Notes: generated by a model from the sequence alone, not told the origin. DNA of 64,000 bases from Rivularia sp963920925 (GCF_963920925.1 NZ_CAWUDI010000039.1:16537-80536), one strand, 5' to 3'; shown: positions 1 to 9,887, counted from the first letter of the stretch. A program made the numbers and translations.

Positions 1-106
1 GGGGAAGGTTAAAGAATTAACTCCTAACTCCTCACTCTTTCAATCTAAAATCTAAAACAAAAGCATCCGTTGTCAAAATCTAAAATCTAAAATCCAAAAT
101 TCCGAT

Positions 107-1375
107 ATGCGTATTGCTTATTTAACCGGAGAATACCCCAGAGCTACAGATACTTTTATTCAACGTGAAGTTGCCGCTCTTCGACTACAAGGTGCTGAAA
201 TACACACATTTTCCGTGCGTCCGACTGGCGAAGAACATATGGTAGGAGAAGAACAAAAACAAGAACGAAATCAAACTTTTTATATTCTTCCTCCAAAACC
301 TGTTAAATTAGCGCGTTCGCATTTTAATTTATTTATAGGTTCGCCAAAAAGATATTTTCAGGCACTTAAATTAGCGTGGTCAACTAGAATACATGGATTG
401 CGCGGAAATCTCTATCAATTATTCTATTTTTTAGAAGCTGGTATTCTCGCTCAAGAAATCAAACAAAGAAAAATCCCGCATTTACACAACCATTTCGGAG
501 ATTCTAGCTGTAGCGTTGCGATGTTAGCAGCAGAGTTAGGAGGTTTTAGTTATAGCTTCACCTTACACGGTCCGTATATTTTCTTTCAGCCGTATCATTG
601 GAGACTAGATGAAAAAATAAACAGAGCCTTATTTATAAGTTGTATTAGTAACTATTGTCGCAGTCAGGGAATGATATTTTCATCCATAGAAAAATGGAAC
701 AAAATGCATATAGTTCACTGCGGTATCGACCCGGCATTATTTAAACTTGTATCTCACCAAGGACAAGGGAAACGGTTGATATATATCGCTAGACTAACTG
801 TTGTTAAAGGTTTACCGATACTTTTAGAAAGTTTAGTTTCTTTAAAACAACACCATCCAGATGTGATTTTAACAGTAATTGGTGACGGTAGCGATCGCAC
901 TTATTTAGAGCAAATGACTGCCGATTTAGGTTTGAGTGACAATGTAAAATTTGTAGGCTATAAATCACAAGCAGAAGTACGTAAATACTTTGAAGAAGCG
1001 GATGTATTTGTTTCATCCAGCTTTGCCGAAGGAGTACCTGTAGTTTTAATGGAAGCAATGGCAGCAGGAGTACCTGTAGTTGCCCCACAAATTGCCGGAA
1101 TCAGCGAATTAGTAGAAGATGGCGTTAGCGGTTATATAGTACCTCCTGGCGACACAGTTTCGTTAACCCAAAGCATCGAAAAACTACTCAACGATGCCGA
1201 ATTAAGAACTAAATTCGGTACCGCAGGAAGAAACAAAGTAGAGAAAGAATTTAATATAAATCTCGAAGCTGAAAAACTCTATCAAGTCATGAGTAAAGCA
1301 ATAAACAATGAACAATTATCAGTTAACAATGAACAATTAGCAATAAATGATGAACAATTGATAACTGATAACTGA
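107..1375 (+). CDS. Glycosyltransferase family 4 protein (GT-B fold)
   Basis: Transfers a sugar from a nucleotide-sugar donor during polysaccharide assembly at the cytoplasmic face of the membrane. The N-terminus (MRIAYLTGEYPRATDTF) is typical of GT4 enzymes of the colanic acid WcaL/AmsK kind. The C-terminal Rossmann domain shows 'RLTVVKGLPILLES' and the donor-binding E-x7-E signature in 'SSFAEGVPVVLMEAMAAGVPVV' (about residues 300-325). It is the only plus-strand gene of the polysaccharide island and converges on an oxidoreductase gene 10 bp away. The last ~23 residues (NNEQLSVNNEQLAINDEQL) are encoded by an intergenic-type short repeat into which the frame runs, so the functional enzyme probably ends near residue 398. 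The acceptor sugar is unknown. Confidence 0.9.
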   Translation: MRIAYLTGEYPRATDTFIQREVAALRLQGAEIHTFSVRPTGEEHMVGEEQKQERNQTFYILPPKPVKLARSHFNLFIGSPKRYFQALKLAWSTRIHGLRGNLYQLFYFLEAGILAQEIKQRKIPHLHNHFGDSSCSVAMLAAELGGFSYSFTLHGPYIFFQPYHWRLDEKINRALFISCISNYCRSQGMIFSSIEKWNKMHIVHCGIDPALFKLVSHQGQGKRLIYIARLTVVKGLPILLESLVSLKQHHPDVILTVIGDGSDRTYLEQMTADLGLSDNVKFVGYKSQAEVRKYFEEADVFVSSSFAEGVPVVLMEAMAAGVPVVAPQIAGISELVEDGVSGYIVPPGDTVSLTQSIEKLLNDAELRTKFGTAGRNKVEKEFNINLEAEKLYQVMSKAINNEQLSVNNEQLAINDEQLITDN

Positions 1376-1380
1376 TAATT
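1300..1380. repeat. Short degenerate repeat (aacaatgaacaatt / ataactgataac)
   Basis: Tandem, slightly diverged 'aacaatgaacaatta' and 'gataactgataact' units. They form the 3' end of the glycosyltransferase gene and run up to its stop codon. Similar short repeats lie in many intergenic gaps of Nostocales; here one has been absorbed into a reading frame. Confidence 0.6.
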
Positions 1381-1385
1381 GTCTT

Positions 1386-2630
1386 CTACTTAGCCCAATC
1401 CATAGGCTCCATAGGTTCAAAAGAAGTTGTCATCCTATAGGCAGAACCCGTTTCTAAGGAGTTTTGGATTGCTAAAACAAGTTCGTTATTATGCAGGGAA
1501 AATTTTGATGAGAGTCTACAAGGACGGTTTTCTATGATTGCATCAGCCATTTCTGCAACACCCCGACAGAAATCCATTTGCTGTGCCCCTCTATATCCAA
1601 ATTTAGGCGCTTTCTTGACTAAAGGATAGTTTTGCTTCCAAATACCTTCGAGTCTTTTACGTCCTATAGTAATACTTCGCCGAATATAAACGGGTGTTCC
1701 ATAATACCAGCAATCTTCAATGCCAAGGATACCGCCATCGCCAATAATTTTTAAAGAATGGTCGTGAGGAGCAACGATACTACAGGTTAATCTGGCAACT
1801 ACACCAGAAGCAAATTTAATACAAGCTACTGAAAAATCTGGAGCATCGACATCCAAGGCTATATTAGTATGTTTATCTGGAACTACACAGGATGAAAAAG
1901 CAGAAACAGTCTCCGCAGGACCAAAGAAAGCAGTAAGCCAGTTTACATAGTAGCCTGCGTGTTCTAACGTACAGCCGACTTCAAATTCATCTTTGTAAGG
2001 CCAAGGCGTACCGGATTCGCTCAACCACTTTTCATAGGGCATTTGATGGACTAACCCATCATCCATTTCGGCATAGACTAAGCGGACTTTTCCGACTTTA
2101 TCTTCTCGCAATGCTTTCCATACCGTTTGTGCGGTTTCGCTTAACAAGCTGCATGGTGCCGAGGAAAGGTACAAACCCTTCGATGAAGCAATATCTACAA
2201 GCTCAGACGCTTGAGTCATTTCCATCGCAAAAGGTTTTTCAGAATAAACGTGTTTACCAGCTTGCAAACAAGCTTTAGAAACCTCGTAATGACTGCGGGG
2301 GTTAGTTAAATTTAATACTATATCGACCGTATTATCCTCAAGAATATCGGCGAGGGAATCATAAACGCGATCGACATTATGATATTCGGCGAACTTCAAG
2401 GCGCGATCGCCAATTTTATCCATTACCCCCACAAGTTTTAATTGCGGATGCATCTCCGTAGTTTTCAGGTAATAATCAGCAACAAAACCGCAACCAACAA
2501 TAGCAATAGATTTGTAGGATAAATTATTTTTCTTACCATTTCGGTTAGCTGAAGATGTTGAATCTTTAAAAAATAATAAATCTGGCTTTCTAACTAAGTT
2601 AGAAATCTTAAACACATTTTTTAGCAGCAT
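1386..2630 (-). CDS. Gfo/Idh/MocA family NAD(P)-dependent oxidoreductase
   Basis: Predicted sugar (nucleotide-sugar or inositol-like) dehydrogenase that would modify a monosaccharide for the surrounding polysaccharide pathway. The Rossmann start 'IAIVGCGFVADYYL' (about residue 43) and the 'SEKPFAMEM' motif carrying the catalytic-site Lys are clear, followed by a C-terminal alpha/beta substrate domain. At 414 aa it is longer than most family members because of ~40 polar residues ahead of the Rossmann fold; a later start is possible but no better ATG with a Shine-Dalgarno is evident. It faces the GT4 gene tail to tail. The substrate cannot be told from sequence. Confidence 0.88.
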   Translation of the reverse strand: MLLKNVFKISNLVRKPDLLFFKDSTSSANRNGKKNNLSYKSIAIVGCGFVADYYLKTTEMHPQLKLVGVMDKIGDRALKFAEYHNVDRVYDSLADILEDNTVDIVLNLTNPRSHYEVSKACLQAGKHVYSEKPFAMEMTQASELVDIASSKGLYLSSAPCSLLSETAQTVWKALREDKVGKVRLVYAEMDDGLVHQMPYEKWLSESGTPWPYKDEFEVGCTLEHAGYYVNWLTAFFGPAETVSAFSSCVVPDKHTNIALDVDAPDFSVACIKFASGVVARLTCSIVAPHDHSLKIIGDGGILGIEDCWYYGTPVYIRRSITIGRKRLEGIWKQNYPLVKKAPKFGYRGAQQMDFCRGVAEMADAIIENRPCRLSSKFSLHNNELVLAIQNSLETGSAYRMTTSFEPMEPMDWAK

Positions 2631-2788
2631 AGACTTTTTTTTCTTTTCTTTTTTCTGACTAAATACTATTTACTGTTTTGTTCCGGTTTGATTCTCGATC
2701 CTGATAGGCAACAGGTAACAAAGGGTGGGAGAAAACGGAATGTTTTTCACTACTTGCTACTTAATCCTTAACTCCTAACTCCCAACTC

Positions 2789-3790
2789 CTAACTAACTGA
2801 CGCACTTTTATATTCGACAATGGTGCGCTTCTTTCCTAATAATCGAGATAGATGAAACTTAATCTGACCTATAAGTCCGGGAAATTTATCTAACACACAA
2901 AACAAACTATAGAGCAATGCATCTGAGGAAGTAATTTCTTTTGTTTTTACATATTTATAAACGCGAAAGAATAATAAACTATAAGCTAAGAAAAGCAGGA
3001 TTATACTTATCCCCTTAGTTACCCAGGCGCTAGCAATTGCTAAAAATGGTAATATTAAACCCCAAACCCAAATTCTGCGACTTTCTCTCACCCAGTGCTT
3101 TTCCGGAGGTCGTCCGTGCATAAAAGCACCTTCAGCATAAGCATGACCGTTACGAATCGAACGCTTCCACCACTGTTTAAGATGCATAATTTGGGCATCG
3201 TGTAAAGTCATTTCAGCATCTATACGCATAATTTTGCCGCCAGCTTGACGCAACCGCACGCATAATTCCGGTTCTTCTCCAGCAATTAAAGTAGGATTAA
3301 ACCCTCCAACCTGCTTCAAAGCAGAAACACGCATCATCGCATCACCACCGCAAGCTTTAGCTTCACCCACAGGAGTATCCCATTCGATATCGCATAAGCG
3401 ATTGTAAATAGAGTTTGCAGGAAATTCTTCGCGTCTTCTACCGCAAACTACGACAACTTCGGGTTCAGCATTCAATATAGTGGTTGCTTTTTCTAACCAT
3501 CCCTTTGCTACTAAACAGTCTCCATCAACAAATTGAACGAAATCAACTTTGTGTTCCACTTCTAATAGATATTCAAAACCCGCATTTCTCGCACGGGCAG
3601 CAGTAAAAGGAACCGATAAATCTAGCTCAACAACATTTACACCCAAGCTTATAGCTAATTCTACACTTCCATCGGTAGAACCAGAATCAACATAAACAAC
3701 GGTTTTGCTTTCACCAATTACTGATAATAAACACTCTTTGAGACGTTTTCCTTCATTTCTTCCGATTACAACTACCCCAATTGAATTCAT
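2789..3790 (-). CDS. Glycosyltransferase family 2 protein
   Basis: GT-A glycosyltransferase with one or two C-terminal membrane helices (about residues 245-280), so probably membrane-anchored. The N-terminus reads 'SIGVVVIGRNEGKRLKECL', then 'VVYVDSGSTDGS' and the metal-binding 'FVDGD' (a DxD variant) near residue 90. The ATG at 3790 is chosen because a GGAGA Shine-Dalgarno lies 8-9 nt upstream; the longer frame would begin at a TTG inside that ribosome site. Product is 333 aa. It follows the methyltransferase remnant and ligase gene on the same strand, in an apparent polysaccharide operon. Confidence 0.9.
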   Translation of the reverse strand: MNSIGVVVIGRNEGKRLKECLLSVIGESKTVVYVDSGSTDGSVELAISLGVNVVELDLSVPFTAARARNAGFEYLLEVEHKVDFVQFVDGDCLVAKGWLEKATTILNAEPEVVVVCGRRREEFPANSIYNRLCDIEWDTPVGEAKACGGDAMMRVSALKQVGGFNPTLIAGEEPELCVRLRQAGGKIMRIDAEMTLHDAQIMHLKQWWKRSIRNGHAYAEGAFMHGRPPEKHWVRESRRIWVWGLILPFLAIASAWVTKGISIILLFLAYSLLFFRVYKYVKTKEITSSDALLYSLFCVLDKFPGLIGQIKFHLSRLLGKKRTIVEYKSASVS

Positions 3791-3894
3791 CGAAATTCTC
3801 TCCTGCAATCTATTTATTAAATCAATTTAAAGAATAATTGAAAAGGATTATAAGTTAAAGACAGCGATCGTACCGTCTCTGTGTTATTTAAAAA

Positions 3895-4110
3895 TCAAGT
3901 GTCAGCTTTCCAAGGTTTGTAAGCAGCGTAAGACTTTTCTAGTAATAATTTTCGTTCTATATAAAACTTGCTATCGGGAAACAGTTCGCGCATCCGATTT
4001 CTTGAAAGCACTCTTGTACCCCTAACCATCTCCGTCCAAACTGGTAATTCCTTCTCCCATGATTTTTGTAAGTTATGCCGATCTAAATAGTTGCTATTTA
4101 CCTGAAACAA
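3895..4110 (-). pseudogene. Remnant of a class I SAM methyltransferase (C-terminal fragment)
   Basis: Seventy-one residues resembling only the tail of SAM-dependent methyltransferases found in polysaccharide loci: 'RGTRVLSRNRMRELFPDSKFYIERKLLLEKSYAAYKPW' split here as RVLSRNRMRELFPDS, then FYIERKLLLEKSYAAYKPW. The SAM-binding Rossmann part is absent and the next gene starts 6 bp upstream, so the fragment cannot be catalytic alone. It lies between the O-antigen ligase and GT2 genes. I infer a deletion that removed the first two-thirds of the gene. The family call rests on memory of the C-terminal pattern. Confidence 0.55.
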
Positions 4111-4115
4111 AATAG

Positions 4116-5423
4116 CTAATACCTATAGTGACTATATTTACGCTTTGATTTTGCACTTTTGAAGGCTTTATCCGGAGTTTTATTAGGAAAATGTTTTGGC
4201 ACTATCTGGGGAACAGAAAGAACAGTCGCCACGAATAAAACCCAATAAATGTTAGCCAAACGCAAGAGATAACTTTCCATAATGTTATTCATACCCAGGA
4301 ACAAAAGAAAAGCGAGCGGCCAAATTTCTTCAGGACTTTTTGCAGCATAAGCTCTTTTCAATGCTTTAATGAAAGCGTTGATAAAACAAAATAAAAATAA
4401 TCCTAAGCCGATTAAACCCACATCCAGGGCAAAGTCGAGATAGCCATTATGACCGTGAGGTGCAACAAATCGATGTGAAAGGGTACCGCCAACAATTGCC
4501 GGATACCCTGTACCTGGTGCCCAAAATGCTCCACGACCATAACCTAGAAAGGGCTTGTCCGTAATAAACTTAATTATCATATCCCACATTAGCGTTCTTC
4601 CTGTTAGAGTCGGGTCTTTTCCCATACTTCCTAAAAGTGCTGTCCAGTTAGTTAAAACAAAAGTCCCAACAATTCCTACAACTAATACTGTTAAGTCTAA
4701 GTAGATAACAGATATTTTTCCTTGCCAGCGAAAAGCGCGATAAAAAATCAACATTACAGCCAGCAAAAAACAAACAACAATTGCTGTTTTAGAAGTAGAA
4801 AGTACGATTACCGATAAAGGCAAACAAAGCCCCAACCATTTTAAAAATTTTCTTTTAGGATTATCTACAGGTAGCAGAAAAAATGCTAACGAACCAATTA
4901 GCATCATGCTACCTAAAGTATTTTTATAATCGTAAATTCCTTTCCAAGAGCCGGGATGATCGGCTCCGTGTTTACCAATCGAAGGAAATCCCAAAGCGAA
5001 AATTAAACTAAATACAGAGCCTATACCAAAAGTCCAAGCAACTAATCTTACCTGTTCTTTTAAGCTATAGCGCGAAGCAAAATACAGTGCGAATGTAGTC
5101 ATTTGCCATACTTCGCGTCCCCCAAGAAGAGTGTAACTTGGTAAATTCGACCAAATGTACGATAGCAAAATTAATGCTACTAATATCCATAGCACTAAAT
5201 CTCTGGAAGCTACCGCTAAAGTGTTTCTCCACCGAAGTAAAAGTAAAACAGTTGAACCGAACCAAATCAAATATCTAATTAAAGTAACAATATATGTGGG
5301 AATCAGTCCTGGAGTTGGTGGAATCGAACCTTGATTTCCTCCTAACAATAGTCCTCCAGTAAAAAAGGTTAAAGCTAAAACACTAAAAATTTTTTCGACT
5401 GGTTCTATATTTTTTAAATTCAT
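4116..5423 (-). CDS. O-antigen ligase / Wzy-like polysaccharide polymerase, multispanning
   Basis: Integral membrane protein of 435 aa with about 10-12 hydrophobic segments, and a long soluble loop near residues 270-330 containing 'GRTLMWDMIIKF', 'GYGRGAFW' and 'HGHNGYLDFALDVGLIGL'. The conserved His-x-x-Asn in a periplasmic loop is the hallmark of the O-antigen ligase/polymerase family (Wzy_C). It would polymerise or ligate lipid-linked repeat units at the outer face of the inner membrane. It lies within a minus-strand glycosyltransferase cluster, which supports a polysaccharide role. Polymerase and ligase cannot be separated by sequence alone. Confidence 0.88.
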   Translation of the reverse strand: MNLKNIEPVEKIFSVLALTFFTGGLLLGGNQGSIPPTPGLIPTYIVTLIRYLIWFGSTVLLLLRWRNTLAVASRDLVLWILVALILLSYIWSNLPSYTLLGGREVWQMTTFALYFASRYSLKEQVRLVAWTFGIGSVFSLIFALGFPSIGKHGADHPGSWKGIYDYKNTLGSMMLIGSLAFFLLPVDNPKRKFLKWLGLCLPLSVIVLSTSKTAIVVCFLLAVMLIFYRAFRWQGKISVIYLDLTVLVVGIVGTFVLTNWTALLGSMGKDPTLTGRTLMWDMIIKFITDKPFLGYGRGAFWAPGTGYPAIVGGTLSHRFVAPHGHNGYLDFALDVGLIGLGLFLFCFINAFIKALKRAYAAKSPEEIWPLAFLLFLGMNNIMESYLLRLANIYWVLFVATVLSVPQIVPKHFPNKTPDKAFKSAKSKRKYSHYRY

Positions 5424-5476
5424 TTTTATTAGCTAGACAATAGAGGGAGAAGAATTATAAAAATGATTTGGGGGTT

Positions 5477-6682
5477 TTAAACATTTGCAGAATCTCGTTT
5501 AGTCCGAACCCATGTTTTCTGACGTTTAACCAAAAACTGGAAATAAAGCGGAATTTTCCACAAAATATAAAAAGGAATTGACAACATCTGTAAAAAAGGT
5601 AAATCGGAACGTCCGAATTTAGCCCAAGCAAATAATATCGCTAGCAAAAGTAAGCTTCCCGCTAAACTTAAAACAATGGCTGGAGTCCATATTCCTAATA
5701 AGAATCCCGTCACAAATGAAAAAGTTGTTGCTCCCAACCAAGCAATTACAAGTAAAGATAATGGCGGTATGCACAAATCTAAAGCACTGACAAATAAATC
5801 GAATCGTTTTTGTTTCAGCGCTGCTTTTAATAACAGGGGAACGTAAGTTAATAAAGTTTCTAAATGTCCATGCTCCCATCTCGTTCTTTGTCCTTTAGCC
5901 GCTTGCATCTCTTGCGGTAAATATCCAGTCACATTTGACTGAGGGCAAAACATCGGTGGATAACCAGCTATGCTCAAATCGAAACCCAACTTCATATCTT
6001 CAACAATATGGCTGTTTGCTATATCTACTGAATTAATTACTTTCCAAGGAAAAGCCATTCCCGTTCCAGTTAATAAACAAGCTTGTCCTAATCGACTTAA
6101 CCCATAAGGACGAACCAAATTTTTCACCTTGAACGCAAATGCTGATACCGATGCTTTAGGGCTAGAATTGTTGGATTTCGCCATTAAATAAGTCGCTTGT
6201 ACCGGCCTAACCGCAGACGCTGCTTTATAGATTAATTGCTCGATCGCACCTTGAGAAACCTTACAGTCTGCATCAACAAAAACTACTACATCGGGTGGTT
6301 CGGACTTGAGATAATTCAAGCCATAATCGAGAGCATAACCTTTACCTCTAAGATTGGGTTCGCGACGCTCGATAACTTGAACTCCATTAGAGCGAGCAAT
6401 TTCTGCGGTTGCATCGGTACAATTATCCGCAACCACTACTATATTCTGCGAATTATTTAACTTTGCTTTTAAATCATTTAGCGTCGAATCAATCACAACT
6501 TCTTCGTTGTGAGCGGGAATTAAAATTTTGAATTTGATTTTTTTAGCTTGCTCTGACTGCTTGCTCGTACCTTTGGTAACAGGTAACAGTCCAGCAATAG
6601 TTTCAATAAAAAGTATGCTGCATATAATCAATAATCCACCAGCAATAACTAATAAAATACTATTAAGGCACCCAGTTATCAT
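5477..6682 (-). CDS. Membrane glycosyltransferase family 2 (cellulose-synthase-like)
   Basis: Processive-type GT2 of 401 aa with an N-terminal membrane helix (residues 5-30), a cytoplasmic catalytic domain and three C-terminal helices (about 295-385). Motifs: 'FKILIPAHNEEVVI', 'VVFVDADCKV' (DxD), 'NSHIVEDMKLGFDL' (ED) and 'QRTRWEHGH' (the Q/RxxRW motif of beta-glycan synthases). A GGAGGA Shine-Dalgarno 8 nt before the ATG fixes the start. It belongs to the minus-strand exopolysaccharide cluster. The Q/RxxRW motif suggests chain elongation, but single-sugar transfer is also possible. Confidence 0.9.
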   Translation of the reverse strand: MITGCLNSILLVIAGGLLIICSILFIETIAGLLPVTKGTSKQSEQAKKIKFKILIPAHNEEVVIDSTLNDLKAKLNNSQNIVVVADNCTDATAEIARSNGVQVIERREPNLRGKGYALDYGLNYLKSEPPDVVVFVDADCKVSQGAIEQLIYKAASAVRPVQATYLMAKSNNSSPKASVSAFAFKVKNLVRPYGLSRLGQACLLTGTGMAFPWKVINSVDIANSHIVEDMKLGFDLSIAGYPPMFCPQSNVTGYLPQEMQAAKGQRTRWEHGHLETLLTYVPLLLKAALKQKRFDLFVSALDLCIPPLSLLVIAWLGATTFSFVTGFLLGIWTPAIVLSLAGSLLLLAILFAWAKFGRSDLPFLQMLSIPFYILWKIPLYFQFLVKRQKTWVRTKRDSANV

Positions 6683-6853
6683 TATTTAGATCCTCCGACT
6701 TTTTTTACTTTCCAATCATTTGAGTTCGAGTAGCTGATTTATGAGACTTGACAAAAGTGAGAATAAGCGCAGGTATAGCCATTGTGGTTAAATTGCTAAA
6801 TTTTTATTCACCTTTTTAAGCAACAGATTTTTATCTCAGGATTTTGATTAGTT

Positions 6854-7480
6854 CTAAGGATTAACTGAGTCTTTTCCCGTGAAGCCGTTTTGTAATTGAG
6901 CAGATACTTGACTAAATTTTTCAGAATTAATAATAGACGCGGGTATACCCACTGCGGTTGTTCCTGCGGGTACATCCTTTAAAACAACAGCATTGGCTCC
7001 AATATTTGCTCCATCTCCAATTGAAACGTCGCCAAAAATTTTCGCTCCCGCTCCTACATTTATCCTTTTCCCCAACTTCGGGGCATCAAAAGGACGCTCT
7101 AAATAGCGATTTCCTAAAGTTACACCCTGACGAATAATCGAATCATCGCCAATCGTACAGTATCCATGAACTACAATCCCACTTTGATGTTCAATAACTA
7201 CCCGTCGCCCTAATTTAACCGTGTATGGTATTTCAATTCCGTAAGTATTACGCACCTTATGATACATCATTTTATACAAAAGACTCAAGGGCGATCGTAA
7301 AAGTTTGGGCTTAATTTTCATCCGCCAAACTCCAAAGCGATGAACTGCAACGGCTCTAAATCCCGGTCTTGTCCAATCTCTTCCGTGAGCAATCCAGTCT
7401 TCCTTTAACTGCTCCCACAAACTCAAATCATTAGTTAGCGCGGTTTGCTTATTTGTTATTTCGTCTAGGTGCGCATTCAT
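6854..7480 (-). CDS. Serine acetyltransferase-like hexapeptide-repeat transferase
   Basis: Left-handed beta-helix acyltransferase of 208 aa. The C-terminal half shows hexapeptide repeats (VVIEHQSGIVVHGYCTIG, 'GDDSIIRQGVTLGN', 'IGDGANIGANAVVLKDVPAG'), including the catalytic-type His of 'IVVHG'. It resembles SAT-like enzymes in exopolysaccharide loci that O-acetylate sugars rather than true CysE: the N-terminal CysE helical domain is reduced and no cysteine gene is near. It lies between the GT2 and the Wzc-like kinase genes. Acetyl-CoA is the likely donor. Confidence 0.82.
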   Translation of the reverse strand: MNAHLDEITNKQTALTNDLSLWEQLKEDWIAHGRDWTRPGFRAVAVHRFGVWRMKIKPKLLRSPLSLLYKMMYHKVRNTYGIEIPYTVKLGRRVVIEHQSGIVVHGYCTIGDDSIIRQGVTLGNRYLERPFDAPKLGKRINVGAGAKIFGDVSIGDGANIGANAVVLKDVPAGTTAVGIPASIINSEKFSQVSAQLQNGFTGKDSVNP

Positions 7481-7703
7481 AGTTCAATTTCAATTATTGA
7501 TCGGGTATTAGTGGTACGTTTCATTAGTTTTAAGAAGCTTCGTAGTCAGGAAAGGGCGATCCATCCTTTACTACAATCTCATCAAGATTAATCAAACAGA
7601 CCAGTTTTTGCACCACATTAATTTTGATAGACGGCTCATAGATCCGTAGTTGAGAAGCTACAATTTACTTTACCTTTAACTGCGCTCCTGCTAACTCCTA
7701 AAT

Positions 7704-9887
7704 CTAAGAAGAACGCACCTTCGCATCAACTCTTTCAACGCTAGATTCTGATTGAGTGTTGGAATAAAAATAATTATTCGGCTCGTACTTGACATTTACA
7801 CCATTAGCAACAATTCCTAAAACATTTGCTTCAGACCTTTCCAGCAAAGAGTGAGCAGCACTAGCGCTCGCTGAATTCACTAATCCTGGTCTAACCACAA
7901 CCAAGGCTCCATCTACCATTTGCGATAACACGGCCGCGTCTGGGGTTCCAACTAAAGCAGGAGCATCAAAAATTATACAATCATATTTTTCAGAGAGCAT
8001 TTCGATAAAGTTGGTCATACGTTCTGAATCGATTAACGCTAAAGGATTAGGAGGCATCACCCCTGCTGTTAATACAGATAAATTATTAGTTATTTTTTGT
8101 ACTGCATTCTCAAAATCGTTTTCGCCAACCATCACGTTACTTAAACCGATAGAGTTAATTAAACCCCATATATGATGCTGGGATGGGTTGTACATATCTG
8201 CATCAACCAATAGTACCCGTCGCCCTACCTGAGCAGTTACTGCGGCTAAATTAGCCGCGACTTCGGTTTTACCTTCTTGAGCGACAGAACTCGTTATGGC
8301 AATTGAGCGAATTTTTTTATCTAAGCTAATAAACTTTAAATTAGCCTGAAGCATTTGATAAGCTTCGTGAATCACAGTGCGCGGAGATGTTGCAACTATC
8401 ACCCTTTGGGAGGCATTGCTGGAATATTCTTCAGAAGTAACTGTATTATCACTAACTTCAAATTTGGGAATAAAACCCAAAACAGTATATCCAAATAATG
8501 CCTCTGCTTCTTTAACCGTCTTCAGTCTTCTATCAATTAGATCGACAAAGAATGCAGCCGCTACACCAAGTAGTAAGCCTGCGAATACACCACCTGCGGT
8601 AATCCCCATTTTCTTTTTCGCTGCTGTGGGGCTTGGATAAACGTCAGCATATTCGATGATCCGAGCGTTACCTACAGTTTGATTTTCTGCAACTCTAATC
8701 TCCTGCAACCTCGTACTCAAGTTTTCTAAGCTTGCTCGTGCTACATCTACCTGACGCTCTCGCTCTTTTAGCTGTTTTTCCAAATTTGGTAGAATATCAG
8801 CCCTTTCTTTGAATAAATTTCTTTGTTTTTCTAAAGCTACTATTTTTTGTCCTACACCTAAGCGTTGGGCCTGTATTTCTATCAACTCGGCAGTCAAGTC
8901 TTGCTTGATTCTCCCCATCTGCAATTTACTGGGTGCAATAAAGGGCTGATAGCCTAAAACTTCTCCAGTTCTTTGTGTTAATAAAGCTTTTAAGGCTGTC
9001 TCTTTCTGTTTTAAATCAATTATTTCTGGATGTGATTCGGTATATCTAGTAACTAATGTTGCTAAATCTGATTGAACTTTTTGTAACTGTTGTAATACCT
9101 CTTGCACTGCTGGAACTTGAGAAGAAGTAATATCTACAGCCAAATTTTCAGGTAATTTTAATTGACTGCGTAATTCAGTTTCCCTTGCCTGCATATCTGC
9201 TAATTCAGAACGAGCTAGACTTAATTCATCATTTAACTTGTTTATTGTTGAAACTGTACCGGATGTTTCCTGTTGCAAATCAATAATTTGATTTTTAGAT
9301 TTAAACCGACGCAAGTTTTCCGCTTTTTGTTCTAAGATTCTTAGCGCGTCCGGAATTTGATTTTGAATAAACCTACCTGCTGTTCTCGCTTCTAAACGGT
9401 TAATGCCAATATTATTTTGTATAAAAGATTTCATTGCCTGATTGACTATTTTTTTTGCCAATTCAGGTTTTTCCGAAGCATAAGTTATTTTTAATACATC
9501 AGTACCCAAAACTGAACTTGCTTGAAGGTTAATCGATCCCGGACTCAAAGGTTCGCCGTTTTCGGTTTTTAAATCAAGAGCATCAATTACTTGTTCTTTA
9601 AGCGATGTTGATTCAACTAATAAAGCTTGAGTATCCAAAGGATTAAACTCGCGTTTTAAAGCTTCTAAATCGCCTATTTTTTCTCCTGCTCCTGTTAAAG
9701 ATGATGTACGATTCGATTGAAACAGTAGTTTTCCACTAGCTTCGTAAGCAGATTCTTGAACTGACACCGCAAACAGAGCTAAACCAGCAAACGTTGCAAA
9801 AACTCCAGTTGCTACCAGCCAACGACGTTTTAAAACTAACAGATATTTCTGTAAATCTATCTCTTCTGGATAGTTGTGATTTTCCAT
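7704..9887 (-). CDS. Polysaccharide co-polymerase / BY-kinase (Wzc-like tyrosine autokinase)
   Basis: Inner-membrane protein controlling polymerisation and export of polysaccharide. Residues ~10-45 carry the Wzz domain with the first membrane helix, 160-410 are long coiled coils (periplasmic), a second helix lies near 425-450, and the cytoplasmic kinase occupies 500-700. Kinase motifs: Walker A 'SSVAQEGKTEVAANLA', Walker A' 'VLLVDADMYNP', Walker B 'CIIFDAPAL'. The C-terminal tail has a small tyrosine cluster 'YEPNNYFYS', the usual autophosphorylation site. The full 727-aa length means kinase and transmembrane parts are fused, as in proteobacterial Wzc. No Wza or Wzx gene is in the window. Confidence 0.93.
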   Translation of the reverse strand: MENHNYPEEIDLQKYLLVLKRRWLVATGVFATFAGLALFAVSVQESAYEASGKLLFQSNRTSSLTGAGEKIGDLEALKREFNPLDTQALLVESTSLKEQVIDALDLKTENGEPLSPGSINLQASSVLGTDVLKITYASEKPELAKKIVNQAMKSFIQNNIGINRLEARTAGRFIQNQIPDALRILEQKAENLRRFKSKNQIIDLQQETSGTVSTINKLNDELSLARSELADMQARETELRSQLKLPENLAVDITSSQVPAVQEVLQQLQKVQSDLATLVTRYTESHPEIIDLKQKETALKALLTQRTGEVLGYQPFIAPSKLQMGRIKQDLTAELIEIQAQRLGVGQKIVALEKQRNLFKERADILPNLEKQLKERERQVDVARASLENLSTRLQEIRVAENQTVGNARIIEYADVYPSPTAAKKKMGITAGGVFAGLLLGVAAAFFVDLIDRRLKTVKEAEALFGYTVLGFIPKFEVSDNTVTSEEYSSNASQRVIVATSPRTVIHEAYQMLQANLKFISLDKKIRSIAITSSVAQEGKTEVAANLAAVTAQVGRRVLLVDADMYNPSQHHIWGLINSIGLSNVMVGENDFENAVQKITNNLSVLTAGVMPPNPLALIDSERMTNFIEMLSEKYDCIIFDAPALVGTPDAAVLSQMVDGALVVVRPGLVNSASASAAHSLLERSEANVLGIVANGVNVKYEPNNYFYSNTQSESSVERVDAKVRSS

